Part shown: positions 25,952-36,380 of the stretch, one piece after another
How the letters are laid out: each line of letters opens with the position of its first letter
Numbering within the stretch: the stretch's first letter is position 1
Assembly (NCBI RefSeq): GCF_010501095.1
Contig: NZ_QVMP01000020.1
Coordinates: 1-62,594 of the forward strand
Reading direction: 5' to 3'
Source of the DNA: Dysgonomonas sp. 520
Lineage (GTDB): Bacteria; Bacteroidota; Bacteroidia; Bacteroidales; Dysgonomonadaceae
Length of the DNA: 62,594 nt
Notes under the pieces: generated by a model
The model's input: the letters and a program-made list of their open reading frames with translations, nothing else
The model's database searches: none
Told to the model about the DNA's origin: nothing
Position numbers and translations under genes: made by a program

Positions 25952-28735
25952 CTAGTGAATCCACTTCAATACTGCAATATTCTTATCCACTTCAATCCTC
26001 ACTAAATAAACACCTCTGTTTAAATGGCTTGGCAGAGCAACTTCATTATTCACGCCCGAAACAGTCCGGTTTTTAACCACTTTTTCAACCTCCTTACCCG
26101 AAAGGCTTAGCACCGAAACCGATATTTCAGCATTTCCGATGGAGTTTACAACCAGATAATCTCCATTGATGTAGCAGTTTAACTTATCGTCCAAGTAGTT
26201 GCCAATAGACGACCACGGCGACAATGTATAAACCTCAGACCAAGCGGTATAATAAGATGCGCCATAATTGGCTCTCATCCTCAGGTAAGATGTAGCGTTG
26301 GAATCTATGTTATCGAAAACAACTTCATATACATTTTTTCCAACACTCTTAATTGATGTTTCCCTGATCGGAAAACTTGCATTCTTACTCAATTCGACCC
26401 TGAAACCCGATGCCGTGGGAGATGCTTCCCATTTCACCAGAAGCGTTTCTTGCGGCAGTTCCGAGCCGTTGGCTGGTTCTATAATAACAGGTACGGGCGG
26501 AGGCACAAGCTGAGTAGAAGCCTTCACTGCATCAGAGGTATACTTATGCTCGTTAAAGACCGCCTTCACCCTGAAGAAGTAGTTGTAGTTGTTATTCAAC
26601 AATCCTTCAGGCAAAGTATACGAAGTTTCTGTTGTTTCCACCGAATGAACCAGCGACGTGAACGAGTTGACATTAGACACCTCCAATATATAGAAGTCTT
26701 GCCCGCCTCCTGATTGCCAAGTAACGGTTGGTGTAAGAGATATCGTTTCGTCCTGAGCAGGATATGTTACCGATAATTTTTCAGTTCCAACAACAACTGT
26801 TCTTGTTTCGGACGTACTGACCGGAGCATTAACTTTTATTGTTTTCACCCTCCAATAATATTTTTCGTCCGTTTTCAGGAAATCAAGATCAATTGTCGAC
26901 AGATGAGTCTTCCTCTCCATGTCTCTTTTATAAAGTATTGTTGAAAAATCCGCTTTATCGGATAATTCAAAAATATAATATTCGGCATCGGACTGAGGCT
27001 GCCAAGTGAAACCAAACGGATTGATCGGCGAAGCATTATTTGCAGGTGAAATTAACGTTACGGGCGATGATGTGGTTGGCGAACCGCCCATTATCACCGG
27101 ACTATATTCGTTTGCATACCTGTCGTATACGGATACAGCATATTTGTAAGCACTTGTTGGTTTATCCGCTGCGATAGCATAACTTTTGCTATACGAAATA
27201 CCTTGCAAATATTGAGATGTAGCAAAATTTCCGACATTAGCCGCCACATCGTTCGGAATGGCATAAACGGCATACCGCACATCATCGGAGGTGTAGTTCC
27301 ACTTCAGTTCATTGCCTTCTACCCTCAGGTTAGTAACCAATCCCTGATCGGGGACAGCAACCATCATTGCAGGGGTCAATGATTTGTGTGTAAATATTTT
27401 CGAGGCGAAATAATTATTTATAGCCTTCACCAATAGCGGCGATGTATTGTAGAAAACACTACCCGGAGCATTATTTTTATTAAACAGCCTGTTGTTTTCG
27501 ATCTGTATTGCGAAATCGGCTCCGGGAATGGCAGCTTTTGTCAGCATTGGTTTTTCCGACTCGTTCTGCATATTCAGCAAGCCTGTCAATTCGATATGAG
27601 ACAAACCTCCAGCGTCAATTTCTTCTTCGTCAATCTTTACAACTCCTGATTTGGGTACATCCAGTATCTCCGCCAGATTCTGACTCACAAAGATGTGGGT
27701 ATTGAAAAGGCTGGCCATATCCGACCACCACTCGCAGAGTATTGTATAGTTAGAAGATGTTTCTGTCGTTGCCCAATATATCTGGGGCGAGATATAATCA
27801 ATTGTCTTCGATTTCATCCACGCCAAGGCATCGGCATAAATACCTTCATAGGCATATCCTCCGGTGATACCGGCAGGCAGGCTTACTCCATATTTATTAG
27901 CAACGGAAACATCCGTAGACCATTTTCCGGGAGGGCCTATGCCAAACCACGCATAAGGCTTAACTGTCTTTATCGTATCATACACTTCGGCTACAAACGT
28001 GTTCACATTTTCGCGCCTCCAATCTTTTATAGACATATCCGAAGGCTTATAAGCGTCAATAGAAGCCTGATCTCTTATCAATCCCTGATAATCGATATAT
28101 TGCAAATAAAAATAATCATCAAAAAGAACTCCGTCTATATCGTAATCATTAACTATTTCGCCAATAATATTCTTCACATGAGCTCTAACTTCCGGATTCC
28201 CGGGGTCTAGTATTGTTCCCCACTTGGTAGCTACTCCTGCTTTAACCTCTGTTGGTGCAGTTATCACCCATTTGGGATGTGTCACTCTGTAATCGCCGGC
28301 CTGTCCGTCCCACGAACCGGCAGTCGACTCAAACCTGTAAGGATTAATCCAGACATGCAATTCGAGCCCTCTCTTGTGAGCCTCTTCAATGGCAAACTCC
28401 AACGGATCGTATCCCGGATCAAGCCCTCTTGTCGAAACCAAGCCGGTAGCCCAAGGTTCGTACGAAGACTTATACATCGCATCGGCTCTACCTCTTGCCT
28501 GATAAAGAACGGTATTGATATTTGCAGCCTTTACAGCATCCAACAATTCTATCAATGTCGCTTTTTGGCGATTAATCTGGTCTACGTCTCCCGTTGTCGA
28601 AATAACAGACTTAGGCCAGTCGAGTCCAAAAACGGTAGTGAACCATGTTGCCCTCATCTCCCTTTTAGGAGAGACTTGGGCATAAGCGCCGGCAACAATG
28701 GCAAAAGATATAAATATCAGTAATAACTTTCTCAT
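25952..28735 (-). CDS. Family 10-like glycosyl hydrolase (GHL10/DUF187) with FnIII repeats and T9SS domain
   Basis: Secreted multidomain protein of about 927 residues from the preferred start at 28735, where MRKLLLIFISFAIVAGAYAQ gives a signal peptide; a longer frame opens at 28771. The TIM-barrel domain at about residues 25-430 starts KREMRATWFTTVFGLDWPKS and contains NTVLYQARGRADAMY, LHVWINPYRF, DGVLFDDYFY and ISPQIYW. These are typical of the YngK/GHL10 family, which is related to amylase-like hydrolases. Three or four fibronectin type III modules follow (about 510-840), and a T9SS-type C-terminal domain closes the protein (VLSLSGKEVEKVV, LNRGVYLVRIEVDKNIAVLKW). The substrate is unknown; family members have been linked to bacterial cell-wall and other glycans. 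It is probably the catalytic member of this locus. Confidence 0.87.
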   Translation of the reverse strand: MRKLLLIFISFAIVAGAYAQVSPKREMRATWFTTVFGLDWPKSVISTTGDVDQINRQKATLIELLDAVKAANINTVLYQARGRADAMYKSSYEPWATGLVSTRGLDPGYDPLEFAIEEAHKRGLELHVWINPYRFESTAGSWDGQAGDYRVTHPKWVITAPTEVKAGVATKWGTILDPGNPEVRAHVKNIIGEIVNDYDIDGVLFDDYFYLQYIDYQGLIRDQASIDAYKPSDMSIKDWRRENVNTFVAEVYDTIKTVKPYAWFGIGPPGKWSTDVSVANKYGVSLPAGITGGYAYEGIYADALAWMKSKTIDYISPQIYWATTETSSNYTILCEWWSDMASLFNTHIFVSQNLAEILDVPKSGVVKIDEEEIDAGGLSHIELTGLLNMQNESEKPMLTKAAIPGADFAIQIENNRLFNKNNAPGSVFYNTSPLLVKAINNYFASKIFTHKSLTPAMMVAVPDQGLVTNLRVEGNELKWNYTSDDVRYAVYAIPNDVAANVGNFATSQYLQGISYSKSYAIAADKPTSAYKYAVSVYDRYANEYSPVIMGGSPTTSSPVTLISPANNASPINPFGFTWQPQSDAEYYIFELSDKADFSTILYKRDMERKTHLSTIDLDFLKTDEKYYWRVKTIKVNAPVSTSETRTVVVGTEKLSVTYPAQDETISLTPTVTWQSGGGQDFYILEVSNVNSFTSLVHSVETTETSYTLPEGLLNNNYNYFFRVKAVFNEHKYTSDAVKASTQLVPPPVPVIIEPANGSELPQETLLVKWEASPTASGFRVELSKNASFPIRETSIKSVGKNVYEVVFDNIDSNATSYLRMRANYGASYYTAWSEVYTLSPWSSIGNYLDDKLNCYINGDYLVVNSIGNAEISVSVLSLSGKEVEKVVKNRTVSGVNNEVALPSHLNRGVYLVRIEVDKNIAVLKWIH

Positions 28736-28807
28736 ATTTAACGATTTAAATTCAGCGTCCATCGTCAACACCGATAGCGTTGACGACAGACACTCAACTA
28801 CTTTTTT

Positions 28808-30487
28808 TTAGAACAACTTAGATTTCTCATTATTTATAGCGATACCATAAATGGCCTGACCTACAACCAGTGTTTCAAGTTGTTTGGTTTCATAGTCGTA
28901 ACGCTTCAGTCCGGTCTTTTCTTCTTCTCCCGCTCCTGACCTGTAGCCAAAATAGAGAGAGCCATCCGATTCGTCAACAACCATTTGCGTGATGTATGGA
29001 ATCTCCCCGACAGGGCCTTCACTATCCGGCAACAATTTCAGTATCTGATATTCTGCCGGATTCATATTTGCGGTAAGCTTATCTATCGGAATCCGATATA
29101 CCTCACCTTCGGTAAGTGATGCAGCAGTGGCAACATACAATACCTTTCTCGTTTCATCTATCACAAATGATTTCACCTTCTGTCCTGGTAATATTGCTCC
29201 CGATGAAGGAACCGGTGAAGGATTTTTCGCATCATAATCTTTTGTCAATATATCCGTATCCACAAAGCGGAATATACCTCCGTCGTTGTTGGTCTTAGCC
29301 CACCACCACATGTTATTGTATCTGGTGAATCCTCTGTTCAACGAACCGTACAGAATACCTTTGGAATAATAACCTAAACGCGCGTTTCGTACCCAGAACG
29401 GATAATTGGCACCTTCGTCGCTTCCATCCGACCCGGTTCTCTTCCCGGTACTATTTCTTTCTGTCAATGGAACTTTACTGATTCCCGTATTGCGGTCGGA
29501 ACAATAAAGTGTATTTGATGCCGGATCTATATATCCACAGAACGGGTCGTCGTTCGCATAGCCTCCATCATTAGTAAACATTGTTTCAACCGTAGAGCCA
29601 TCTTGCGCTACAATAGAAACTTTTCCGTCACCCATGTTTCTGAAAGTATCATCATTTTGGAAATAGAACACTTTACCTGCATCAATAACATACAACAGAC
29701 TATCGTGAAACAGTATATTGAACGGATGCTGACCCGACTTCACACCAAGGTCGAACGGTAGATTCTTCACATTAGACTGCAGGTCTTTAATGACCTTCAG
29801 CGCCATAATGTTTCCGCCTTTTACCGCATAATACAAGGTTTTGGCTTCTTTGGTGTAACCAACCTGTACATTCACAACCACCTCTTCCAGTTTCTTTTCA
29901 AAGTCCGTACCTTCTTTGTAAAAGGTGGTTTTCAGTGTTATCTGCTGAGAACCGACATTTGAAAAAGTCAATTCTCCCGGATCTTTCTCAGAACTTTCCG
30001 TAACAGGTTGCTTGTTTGCGTCCAATGTTCCCTCCGGAAAAATCCATTCGTACCTTACGTCGTAGTTCTCCGGATTGGGCAGATACAAATCCAATTTCAT
30101 TTTTGTTTTCAAAATTTCCGTCACAGCATCGGAAGACGTGTAGAAAACCCTTGGGAAAATTTCAGTGATCATCAAATCTTTTATCAATTCTCCCTTATTC
30201 TCCAACACCATTTTCACTTTGTAAACACCCGGACTGGCATATTTATGAATAGGATTGGGCTCATTGCTTGTAGTGCCATCGCCAAAATCCCAACTAACCG
30301 AACCTTCCAACACCGATGTATTGATAAACTGAATGTCCGACCCTACAAAATAGTCATGCTCATAGTCGCCGTCCACTTCGTAGACGAAAGCAATGTCGGG
30401 ATTAGGAAAATGCTCTATATCAGGGTCGTTTTCACACGACGATAGAACAAATGTGAAAGCAAATAATATATATATAATTCTTTTCAT
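28808..30487 (-). CDS. Surface lipoprotein with PKD domain and beta-propeller
   Basis: Predicted outer-membrane lipoprotein of 559 residues. The lipobox cysteine is at about residue 18 (VLSSCENDPD), followed by acidic residues compatible with surface export. A PKD domain occupies about 30-110 (SVSWDFGDGTTSNEPNPIHKY, ASPGVYKVKM). A second beta module follows. Residues about 215-559 look like a six-bladed propeller (LYYAVKGGNIMALKV, NTLYCSDRNTGISKVP, KVLYVATAASLTEGEVYRIP, GSLYFGYRSG). Its position after susC and susD suggests a glycan-binding accessory protein analogous to SusE/SusF, though the sequence is not homologous in an obvious way. Confidence 0.82.
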   Translation of the reverse strand: MKRIIYILFAFTFVLSSCENDPDIEHFPNPDIAFVYEVDGDYEHDYFVGSDIQFINTSVLEGSVSWDFGDGTTSNEPNPIHKYASPGVYKVKMVLENKGELIKDLMITEIFPRVFYTSSDAVTEILKTKMKLDLYLPNPENYDVRYEWIFPEGTLDANKQPVTESSEKDPGELTFSNVGSQQITLKTTFYKEGTDFEKKLEEVVVNVQVGYTKEAKTLYYAVKGGNIMALKVIKDLQSNVKNLPFDLGVKSGQHPFNILFHDSLLYVIDAGKVFYFQNDDTFRNMGDGKVSIVAQDGSTVETMFTNDGGYANDDPFCGYIDPASNTLYCSDRNTGISKVPLTERNSTGKRTGSDGSDEGANYPFWVRNARLGYYSKGILYGSLNRGFTRYNNMWWWAKTNNDGGIFRFVDTDILTKDYDAKNPSPVPSSGAILPGQKVKSFVIDETRKVLYVATAASLTEGEVYRIPIDKLTANMNPAEYQILKLLPDSEGPVGEIPYITQMVVDESDGSLYFGYRSGAGEEEKTGLKRYDYETKQLETLVVGQAIYGIAINNEKSKLF

Positions 30488-30544
30488 ACTCGTTTACGCT
30501 TTTAAAAAGTCTGAATGACTTTATTATTAAAAAACTTTATACCC

Positions 30545-31390
30545 TTAGTTCAATGTTATTTTCTTTTTCTCCGTGAAAGATGCTATTCCATTCGAATCTT
30601 CTACCCTAACACTGGCGTTTAAGAAATAGTATCTGTCGTAAGACACCATAAACAATCCGTCTGCAGACTTATATGTCAACGAATCGAGCGGTATTGAATA
30701 GAATTTTTCCTTGATCAGTTCTTTCGATTCTTCCTTTATGACATAGAAGACTCCTTTGTTTTCGGTTGAATCGCGCTTCACATGCTTCATAAAATCTTCT
30801 TCCGTCTCGAAACGAGGATTTGTTGAGGTCAGAATCTTCTGTAAGTCTTCAACTTCGAGTTGAGGATAAAGTTTCTCGCGAAATTCCTCCAGAAATCCCT
30901 CCGGAAACAATGTTTCGTATTTGGTCTGATCCCATTTCTCCACATCTTTCCAGATTGTAGACCGCAAAGTGTAACTCGTTGGAAATTTGACATTCATCAA
31001 GTAGGTCAAATCTTTATCACTCCAAAAAGATTCGGAATGAGGGAAGTCTTTTATATACTGAAATACTCTTACCAACTCCGTAGTATCGACAGGCGTATAG
31101 TTGAACGTAAAAGAAGTAACCAAAGGGCACGACGCCGATATGGTGGTCACACGGCTCACGTCGTACCACACGCTAATATTTGCAATACTTTTTCCGTCCA
31201 AGGGGTAATACTGCAATCTGGAAATCTCCACAGAATCACCCGCTTTGACAGCGTCCGATTTCAACTCCCAATAAACAGTGGGAGCAAACTCCCCTACCCT
31301 GTTCAAGTCGTCAATCGGGTCATTAATTGTGCATGAAGCCAGCAACCCGCATCCGACAACAAATAGTAATATTTTATTTATGTATTTCAT
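30545..31390 (-). CDS. Hypothetical PUL lipoprotein
   Basis: Lipoprotein of 281 residues with a lipobox at about residue 20 (GLLASCTINDP). Early residues 45-110 look like an Ig-like beta module (YWELKSDAVKAGDSVEISRL). A helical, charged middle (about 150-215, WDQTKYETLFPEGFLEEFRE) is followed by another beta stretch ending SFTEKKKITLN. I do not recognise the family. Its place between susD and the PKD lipoprotein suggests a surface glycan-binding or complex-stabilising role. Confidence 0.75.
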   Translation of the reverse strand: MKYINKILLFVVGCGLLASCTINDPIDDLNRVGEFAPTVYWELKSDAVKAGDSVEISRLQYYPLDGKSIANISVWYDVSRVTTISASCPLVTSFTFNYTPVDTTELVRVFQYIKDFPHSESFWSDKDLTYLMNVKFPTSYTLRSTIWKDVEKWDQTKYETLFPEGFLEEFREKLYPQLEVEDLQKILTSTNPRFETEEDFMKHVKRDSTENKGVFYVIKEESKELIKEKFYSIPLDSLTYKSADGLFMVSYDRYYFLNASVRVEDSNGIASFTEKKKITLN

Positions 31391-31413
31391 ACTTGTATAA
31401 TTTTAAAAAGAAT

Positions 31414-33045
31414 TTACTCTGCCCAAATCATAGTTTTTTTCAACCAATTAGGATTTTGATATGCACCCAATCTTTCCAGCTCTGCTTTGTTATACACATC
31501 TTCTGTTTCCGGGTCGTAGTTCAAACGCTGAACCCATTCCACATTATTGCCCCAATACGGTTCATACAAGTTGTATGGCCTGCGCAAGTTGGGATATATT
31601 TCCACACCATCGTACTTCACTTTTTCTTCGCCGTCTTTCACCTTGCTTCCGCTATATTTGTAGCGGCGCATATCTGTCCATATCTCAGGTTGCAGATACA
31701 TACACACATATTTCTGGCGCATCAGGTGACCGATATTAAATCCTGCCTGAGGCAGATATTCTTCCCGTTTCAGATACATGGTCACGTGGGTCGATCTGCA
31801 CTCGTGTCTCTTCATATTCATTTCGGCAGCTTCATACGTAGTTTTGTACGCCTCCTCTTTTTGTCCTCTCCAATACTGAGCCTCGGCTTTTATCAACAAA
31901 AGTTCTTCCGTAAGCATCAACGATATATAAGAATCGTTCGATGTGAACACCCCGTATCTGTCAGGACTTTCGTTTGTCAAATACATGTTAGGATAATTCA
32001 CCTGTTTATATGAAGCATCCATTCCGATGTTATTTTCCAGATAACGGTATTTCGTATCCTGATCATCCGAATCTTTTGGTCCCGGAGCTTCTTTCATCAA
32101 CCTCACCATACGAGGATCGTCGGCAACTCCATACTGAGATCGTTTTGCTGGATATCCCAAAATTGTTTCAACGAAGAATTTAGAAGGGATAGCGTTTTGC
32201 AATTCATTGGAGCGGCTTTCCCACGAATTGATAATAGGGCGTTTGGGTCCCCACGGGCAGTTTCGTTCCAACTGTGTACCTCCCGAATATTTGTAATTTG
32301 GCTCTACCCAACCATCCAAAGCCTTATTTGCTGCTATGATAATTGAATCGCAAAATTCATTTGTATTATTCCAATTAGGCAGATTACGCAAATATATTCT
32401 GGCCTTCAATCCGTAAGTAAAATGTTTCCATTTTTCCAGATCGCCACCATATATCCGGTCTATAGACTCTGTGATTCTTATATTCTTAGAATTATTGTTC
32501 CAATTCGGATCATCATAATCTTTCAGCAATTGCTCCACTTCGTCATACATCCACCGGTAAACTTCTTCCTGAGTGTCGTATTTGGGTGCATTAGACTTAT
32601 ATGCCTGAGAAAGTGGCATATCGCCAAAAGCATCGGTAGTATACAGCGTAGACATCAAGCGGATGGTACGCCCTATCAATACACAATTTTTGGCGCCAAT
32701 GGCTTCGGCAGCCTTTTCCATCTCGTTCAGGTTTGTACCTATATCGTAATAGTGGCGTCTCCATTGAGGATGCCTGTTTACGGACAAAAATTCCCAACCT
32801 TGTTTATACGGATATGTTCCTGTCTGGCTTCTGCCGCCTGTTGTTAAGGCTTGTGCCAGATAGACATTATATTCGGCATGGTCATAAACCAATTGTGCTC
32901 CATAGAATAAGATTACGGGCAGAGACTGGTCGGGAGTCACTGTTGTAGTCGTATTCGGGTTATCATTTATGTCCAAGAAGTCATCGCAACTCATAAAGAA
33001 GCAAGAAGACAAGACCGCTAGAGCTATATAAAATATTTTATTCAT
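31414..33045 (-). CDS. SusD/RagB family nutrient-binding lipoprotein
   Basis: Outer-membrane lipoprotein of 543 residues that caps the SusC pore and captures glycan ligand. The lipobox is in FFMSCDDFLDINDNPN, with cysteine at about residue 20. The TPR-rich SusD fold is recognisable by YNVYLAQALTTGG, LNEMEKAAEAIGAKN, LYTTDAFGDMPLSQA, the central ELLLIKAEAQYWRGQKEEAY and a C-terminal QPEIWTDMRRY. It lies 12 nt after susC, the usual obligate pair. The specific ligand is not predictable. Confidence 0.95.
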   Translation of the reverse strand: MNKIFYIALAVLSSCFFMSCDDFLDINDNPNTTTTVTPDQSLPVILFYGAQLVYDHAEYNVYLAQALTTGGRSQTGTYPYKQGWEFLSVNRHPQWRRHYYDIGTNLNEMEKAAEAIGAKNCVLIGRTIRLMSTLYTTDAFGDMPLSQAYKSNAPKYDTQEEVYRWMYDEVEQLLKDYDDPNWNNNSKNIRITESIDRIYGGDLEKWKHFTYGLKARIYLRNLPNWNNTNEFCDSIIIAANKALDGWVEPNYKYSGGTQLERNCPWGPKRPIINSWESRSNELQNAIPSKFFVETILGYPAKRSQYGVADDPRMVRLMKEAPGPKDSDDQDTKYRYLENNIGMDASYKQVNYPNMYLTNESPDRYGVFTSNDSYISLMLTEELLLIKAEAQYWRGQKEEAYKTTYEAAEMNMKRHECRSTHVTMYLKREEYLPQAGFNIGHLMRQKYVCMYLQPEIWTDMRRYKYSGSKVKDGEEKVKYDGVEIYPNLRRPYNLYEPYWGNNVEWVQRLNYDPETEDVYNKAELERLGAYQNPNWLKKTMIWAE

Positions 33046-33057
33046 AACTGTTCAATT

Positions 33058-36000
33058 TTAAAAAGTTGCATTCACTGTGAAACTAAAACTTCTGGTTTTG
33101 GGAACATTAAGATTATCAATCCCCATACTTCCACTACCACCACTATTTCCTAGAGAATTGACTTGCGGATCAGACCCTGAATAGCGAGTCCATAAAAACA
33201 AGTTGCGTCCCGTAGCAGCAACAGACAATGTTTTAAATATTGTCTTCTTTATGAATTTCGTAAAATCGTAGCTTAAAGTCACATAACTTAAACGCACGTA
33301 AGAGCCGTCTTCAATGAAGTTAGAGCTAACCGGCTCGTAATATGTTGAATAAAACAACTGATCGAAAGTCACAGGTGTGGTGTTTTGTGCCCAAACAGGG
33401 TTTTCTGCCGTTCCTTTATTCACAACACCATCAACCACTATTTGCCTGTTGCGGTAAGTTTCCAGACGTTCGTGCATACCCGAACTCATCAAGCTACGGG
33501 AAGTTCCGTTAACCACATCCCCGCCTTTTCTGATATCGAACTGGAATGATAGTCCAAATTCTCTGTAATTCAACTTACTACCTATCCCCATGATAAAGTC
33601 AGGCTCACGATTGCCGAGATAAACAAACTTTTCGGGATTAATGATTGGGTTTCCATCTTCGGTAACTATAACCTTTCCATTTTCATTTCTCAGATAATCT
33701 TTACCGATGATACCGGTTGTCGACTCATTCAGCCATGCCGAAGGGAAAATATCACTACCCACACGGGCTGCGTCGAACGACAATTTATCCTGACCGTCGG
33801 GCAAACTGACAACCTTACTTCTGTTGAAACTAAAATTAGCGAATCCCATCAAGTTCCACTCTTTCGTTTTCAGAATGTCTTGTTCCAGAGACAATTCAAG
33901 ACCTTTATTTTCTATGCTACCTTCGTTTCTGGTTTGCATGATAGTTCCTGACGATGGCGTTACACGTACCGACACGATCTGATTGTCAACTCCTGTCGAA
34001 TAGTATGCCACGTCCAATCGTGTGCGGTTGTTGAAGAAACGCAAGTCTGCACCAATCTCCCACGATTTATTCATCTCCGGCTTCAATGTGTAGGCCACAC
34101 TTAAAGTTGGGTCTACCCCAAAACCGCCATCAGGGAAGTTTGGTTTTTGAACAAATTTTTGCCCAAACTGATATGGACTGGCATCTTTACCCACCTTCGC
34201 CCAGTTTCCACGCAATTTTCCGAAACTGAAAATATCGCTGGTCAGGTTGAATAATTCGGAGAAGACCAATCCTCCCGTAACAGAAGGATACCAGTAAGAG
34301 TTTTCACCTTCAAGTAAAGTTGATGTATGGTCGTTTCGCAGAGTAACACTCAACGATGCCAAACCTTTATAATCGTATCTTAGTTCTCCGAAATAGCCGT
34401 AAGTCCTTTTCTTCGAGAAACCCGGATAGTTGTCCTGATTTGCTCCGGTTACCGAATTTTTAAGATTGTTTATACTATAAAAACCCGAACCTGTGATTAT
34501 ATATTCCGAACCGCCAATTCTGATAGAAGTAGATTTATTTTCCTTCAATTCCGTACCCAACATCGCTTCGATAGACATGTCTTTATTGATAGAATATGTA
34601 TATCTGGCTATCGCCTGTGCAGAAAACATACTGCCTCTCGCACTTCTCATGTTGTGTGTACCGAACAACTCGCGCCTGGCTGATTCGTACTTGTCGTTGC
34701 TAACTATTTCTTCCGGCCTGTTCACATAATCAGCTTCGGAAAAACGAGGAGTTGTATATTCCTCAAACATCGAATTGCTATGCTCGTAGCCTAAACGACC
34801 CGATAGTTGCAAACCTTTTACTGGCTTCCACGTTGCGGCGGCTTGCAATAAGTTTCTTGTCGATTCGGTCTGGTTATAGTCTTCATTAGCTCTCCAATAC
34901 GGATTCAAAGGCGAATTGCCCAAAATGTCCGCTCTGTAAAGCCAATCTATATCACCATACTGGTCTTTATAGTTGCGCATATCATTATTAATAGGCCAAC
35001 TGTAAACTCTGGAAAGTACCGACGACCGTGTAGACATCATTGCATTGAGGGTAGAAGCCGTTGATACGGGGAATGGGTCATTGGCTTTCGTATTGATAAT
35101 GTTACTCATAAACGAAATATTCAATGTAGGAGTAGGATCAAAAGAAGCCTTCAACAACATCCCCACACGGTCTACTTTGTCGGACGGAATAATCCCCTCC
35201 TGCGAAGTATAGTTTAACGATCCGTATGCCGTAAACTTCTCCGAACCGGCCGAAACCGATACATCGTACTTTTGCATAAGTGCTGTTTGGAAGAAATTAT
35301 CGGCATTATCATATTTTTCCGTTCCTGCCGGAGCAATAGGCCCCCATCCTCCTGTTGTAGGAGATGCACCAATAATGCCTCGTCCACCCGGCAGATATGT
35401 ACTTTGCAACTCAGGCACCCTGAAAGCATTATCAACTTGCAGGCTGGCGTTTGCACTTATCACCGTGCGGCCTTTTTGAGCCGATTTTGTTGTAATCATA
35501 ATGACACCGTTTGCCCCTTCTTGTCCGTAAAGAGCCGAAGCCGCAGCACCTTTAAGCACCGTAACATTCTCTATATCATTAGGATTCAGGGCAGCCATAG
35601 AGCCCGATCCTCCGGAGATGTGCATTCCGTCAATCACAAACAACGGTTCATTGTTTTGCTGAGAGTTGATAGACGATATACCCCTGATTATCAACTGAGA
35701 GCCTCCATTCGGAGAACCTCCCTGATTGGTAATATTAACCCCTGCAATCTTTCCTTGCAGAGCATCGATGAAGTTTGTAGACCTTGCAGCCAAGATATCG
35801 TCCGAATTGATAGACTGAACAGCAAAATTCATCCGTCTTTTTTCGGCTACAACGCCCATTGCCGTAACCACAACCTCATCTATCAGAGTTGATTGCGCTT
35901 TCAAAGTAACATCTATCACCGCAGATGTACCCACCTTTATCTCCTGTGTGTGCATACCTAGATATGCGAAAACCAGAGTAGCATTGTTATCGGCAACTAT

Positions 36001-36183
36001 AACAGAATATTTTCCGTCAAAGTCCGTAACAACTCCACTCGCCGTGCCTTTCACCGTAATTGTCACCCCTATCAATGGCTCTTTTTCTTCGTCAACAACA
36101 ACTCCTGTTATTGTTTTCTGAGCATAAGAAGCTGATATTGAAAGAGAAAAAAACAGAAATAATGAGTATAGCCATTTTTTCAT
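33058..36183 (-). CDS. SusC/RagA family TonB-linked outer-membrane transporter
   Basis: TonB-dependent pore of 1,041 residues for glycan or oligosaccharide import. It has a signal peptide (residues 1-21, SYAQ), a CarboxypepD_reg-like N-terminal extension at about 22-100 (ITGVVVDEEKEPLIGVTITV), a TonB box-like region around VVVTAMGVV, a plug domain at about 115-230 (ALQGKIAGVNI, LFVIDGMHI, VLKGAAASALYGQEGANGVI), and a beta-barrel ending in a terminal aromatic strand (RSFSFTVNATF). It is the first gene of the minus-strand locus. No hybrid two-component system, SusR or anti-sigma gene is adjacent, so the regulator lies elsewhere. Confidence 0.96.
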   Translation of the reverse strand: MKKWLYSLFLFFSLSISASYAQKTITGVVVDEEKEPLIGVTITVKGTASGVVTDFDGKYSVIVADNNATLVFAYLGMHTQEIKVGTSAVIDVTLKAQSTLIDEVVVTAMGVVAEKRRMNFAVQSINSDDILAARSTNFIDALQGKIAGVNITNQGGSPNGGSQLIIRGISSINSQQNNEPLFVIDGMHISGGSGSMAALNPNDIENVTVLKGAAASALYGQEGANGVIMITTKSAQKGRTVISANASLQVDNAFRVPELQSTYLPGGRGIIGASPTTGGWGPIAPAGTEKYDNADNFFQTALMQKYDVSVSAGSEKFTAYGSLNYTSQEGIIPSDKVDRVGMLLKASFDPTPTLNISFMSNIINTKANDPFPVSTASTLNAMMSTRSSVLSRVYSWPINNDMRNYKDQYGDIDWLYRADILGNSPLNPYWRANEDYNQTESTRNLLQAAATWKPVKGLQLSGRLGYEHSNSMFEEYTTPRFSEADYVNRPEEIVSNDKYESARRELFGTHNMRSARGSMFSAQAIARYTYSINKDMSIEAMLGTELKENKSTSIRIGGSEYIITGSGFYSINNLKNSVTGANQDNYPGFSKKRTYGYFGELRYDYKGLASLSVTLRNDHTSTLLEGENSYWYPSVTGGLVFSELFNLTSDIFSFGKLRGNWAKVGKDASPYQFGQKFVQKPNFPDGGFGVDPTLSVAYTLKPEMNKSWEIGADLRFFNNRTRLDVAYYSTGVDNQIVSVRVTPSSGTIMQTRNEGSIENKGLELSLEQDILKTKEWNLMGFANFSFNRSKVVSLPDGQDKLSFDAARVGSDIFPSAWLNESTTGIIGKDYLRNENGKVIVTEDGNPIINPEKFVYLGNREPDFIMGIGSKLNYREFGLSFQFDIRKGGDVVNGTSRSLMSSGMHERLETYRNRQIVVDGVVNKGTAENPVWAQNTTPVTFDQLFYSTYYEPVSSNFIEDGSYVRLSYVTLSYDFTKFIKKTIFKTLSVAATGRNLFLWTRYSGSDPQVNSLGNSGGSGSMGIDNLNVPKTRSFSFTVNATF

Positions 36184-36352
36184 AATTCATGATATTTAAA
36201 AATTAACATAATGTACATTCATTTCAATTTAAGGATTCTTTTAATGTTTATATTGAGATTTATACCGTCATCAATATTCTCACAATATCAAACACAGCTA
36301 CAATAATGCGCCCTCATTGTTAAATAATTTAATTTCATTTTCTGTATTTTAT

Positions 36353-36380
36353 CAAAATTATACATATTTTAATCACACAA
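36353..36380 (-). promoter_or_regulatory. Promoter candidate for the susC locus
   Basis: On the minus strand TAATTTTG (36353-36360) matches TAnnTTTG, and TTG (36378-36380) lies 17 nt upstream. The predicted start leaves a leader of about 160 nt before the susC start codon. Confidence 0.5.
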
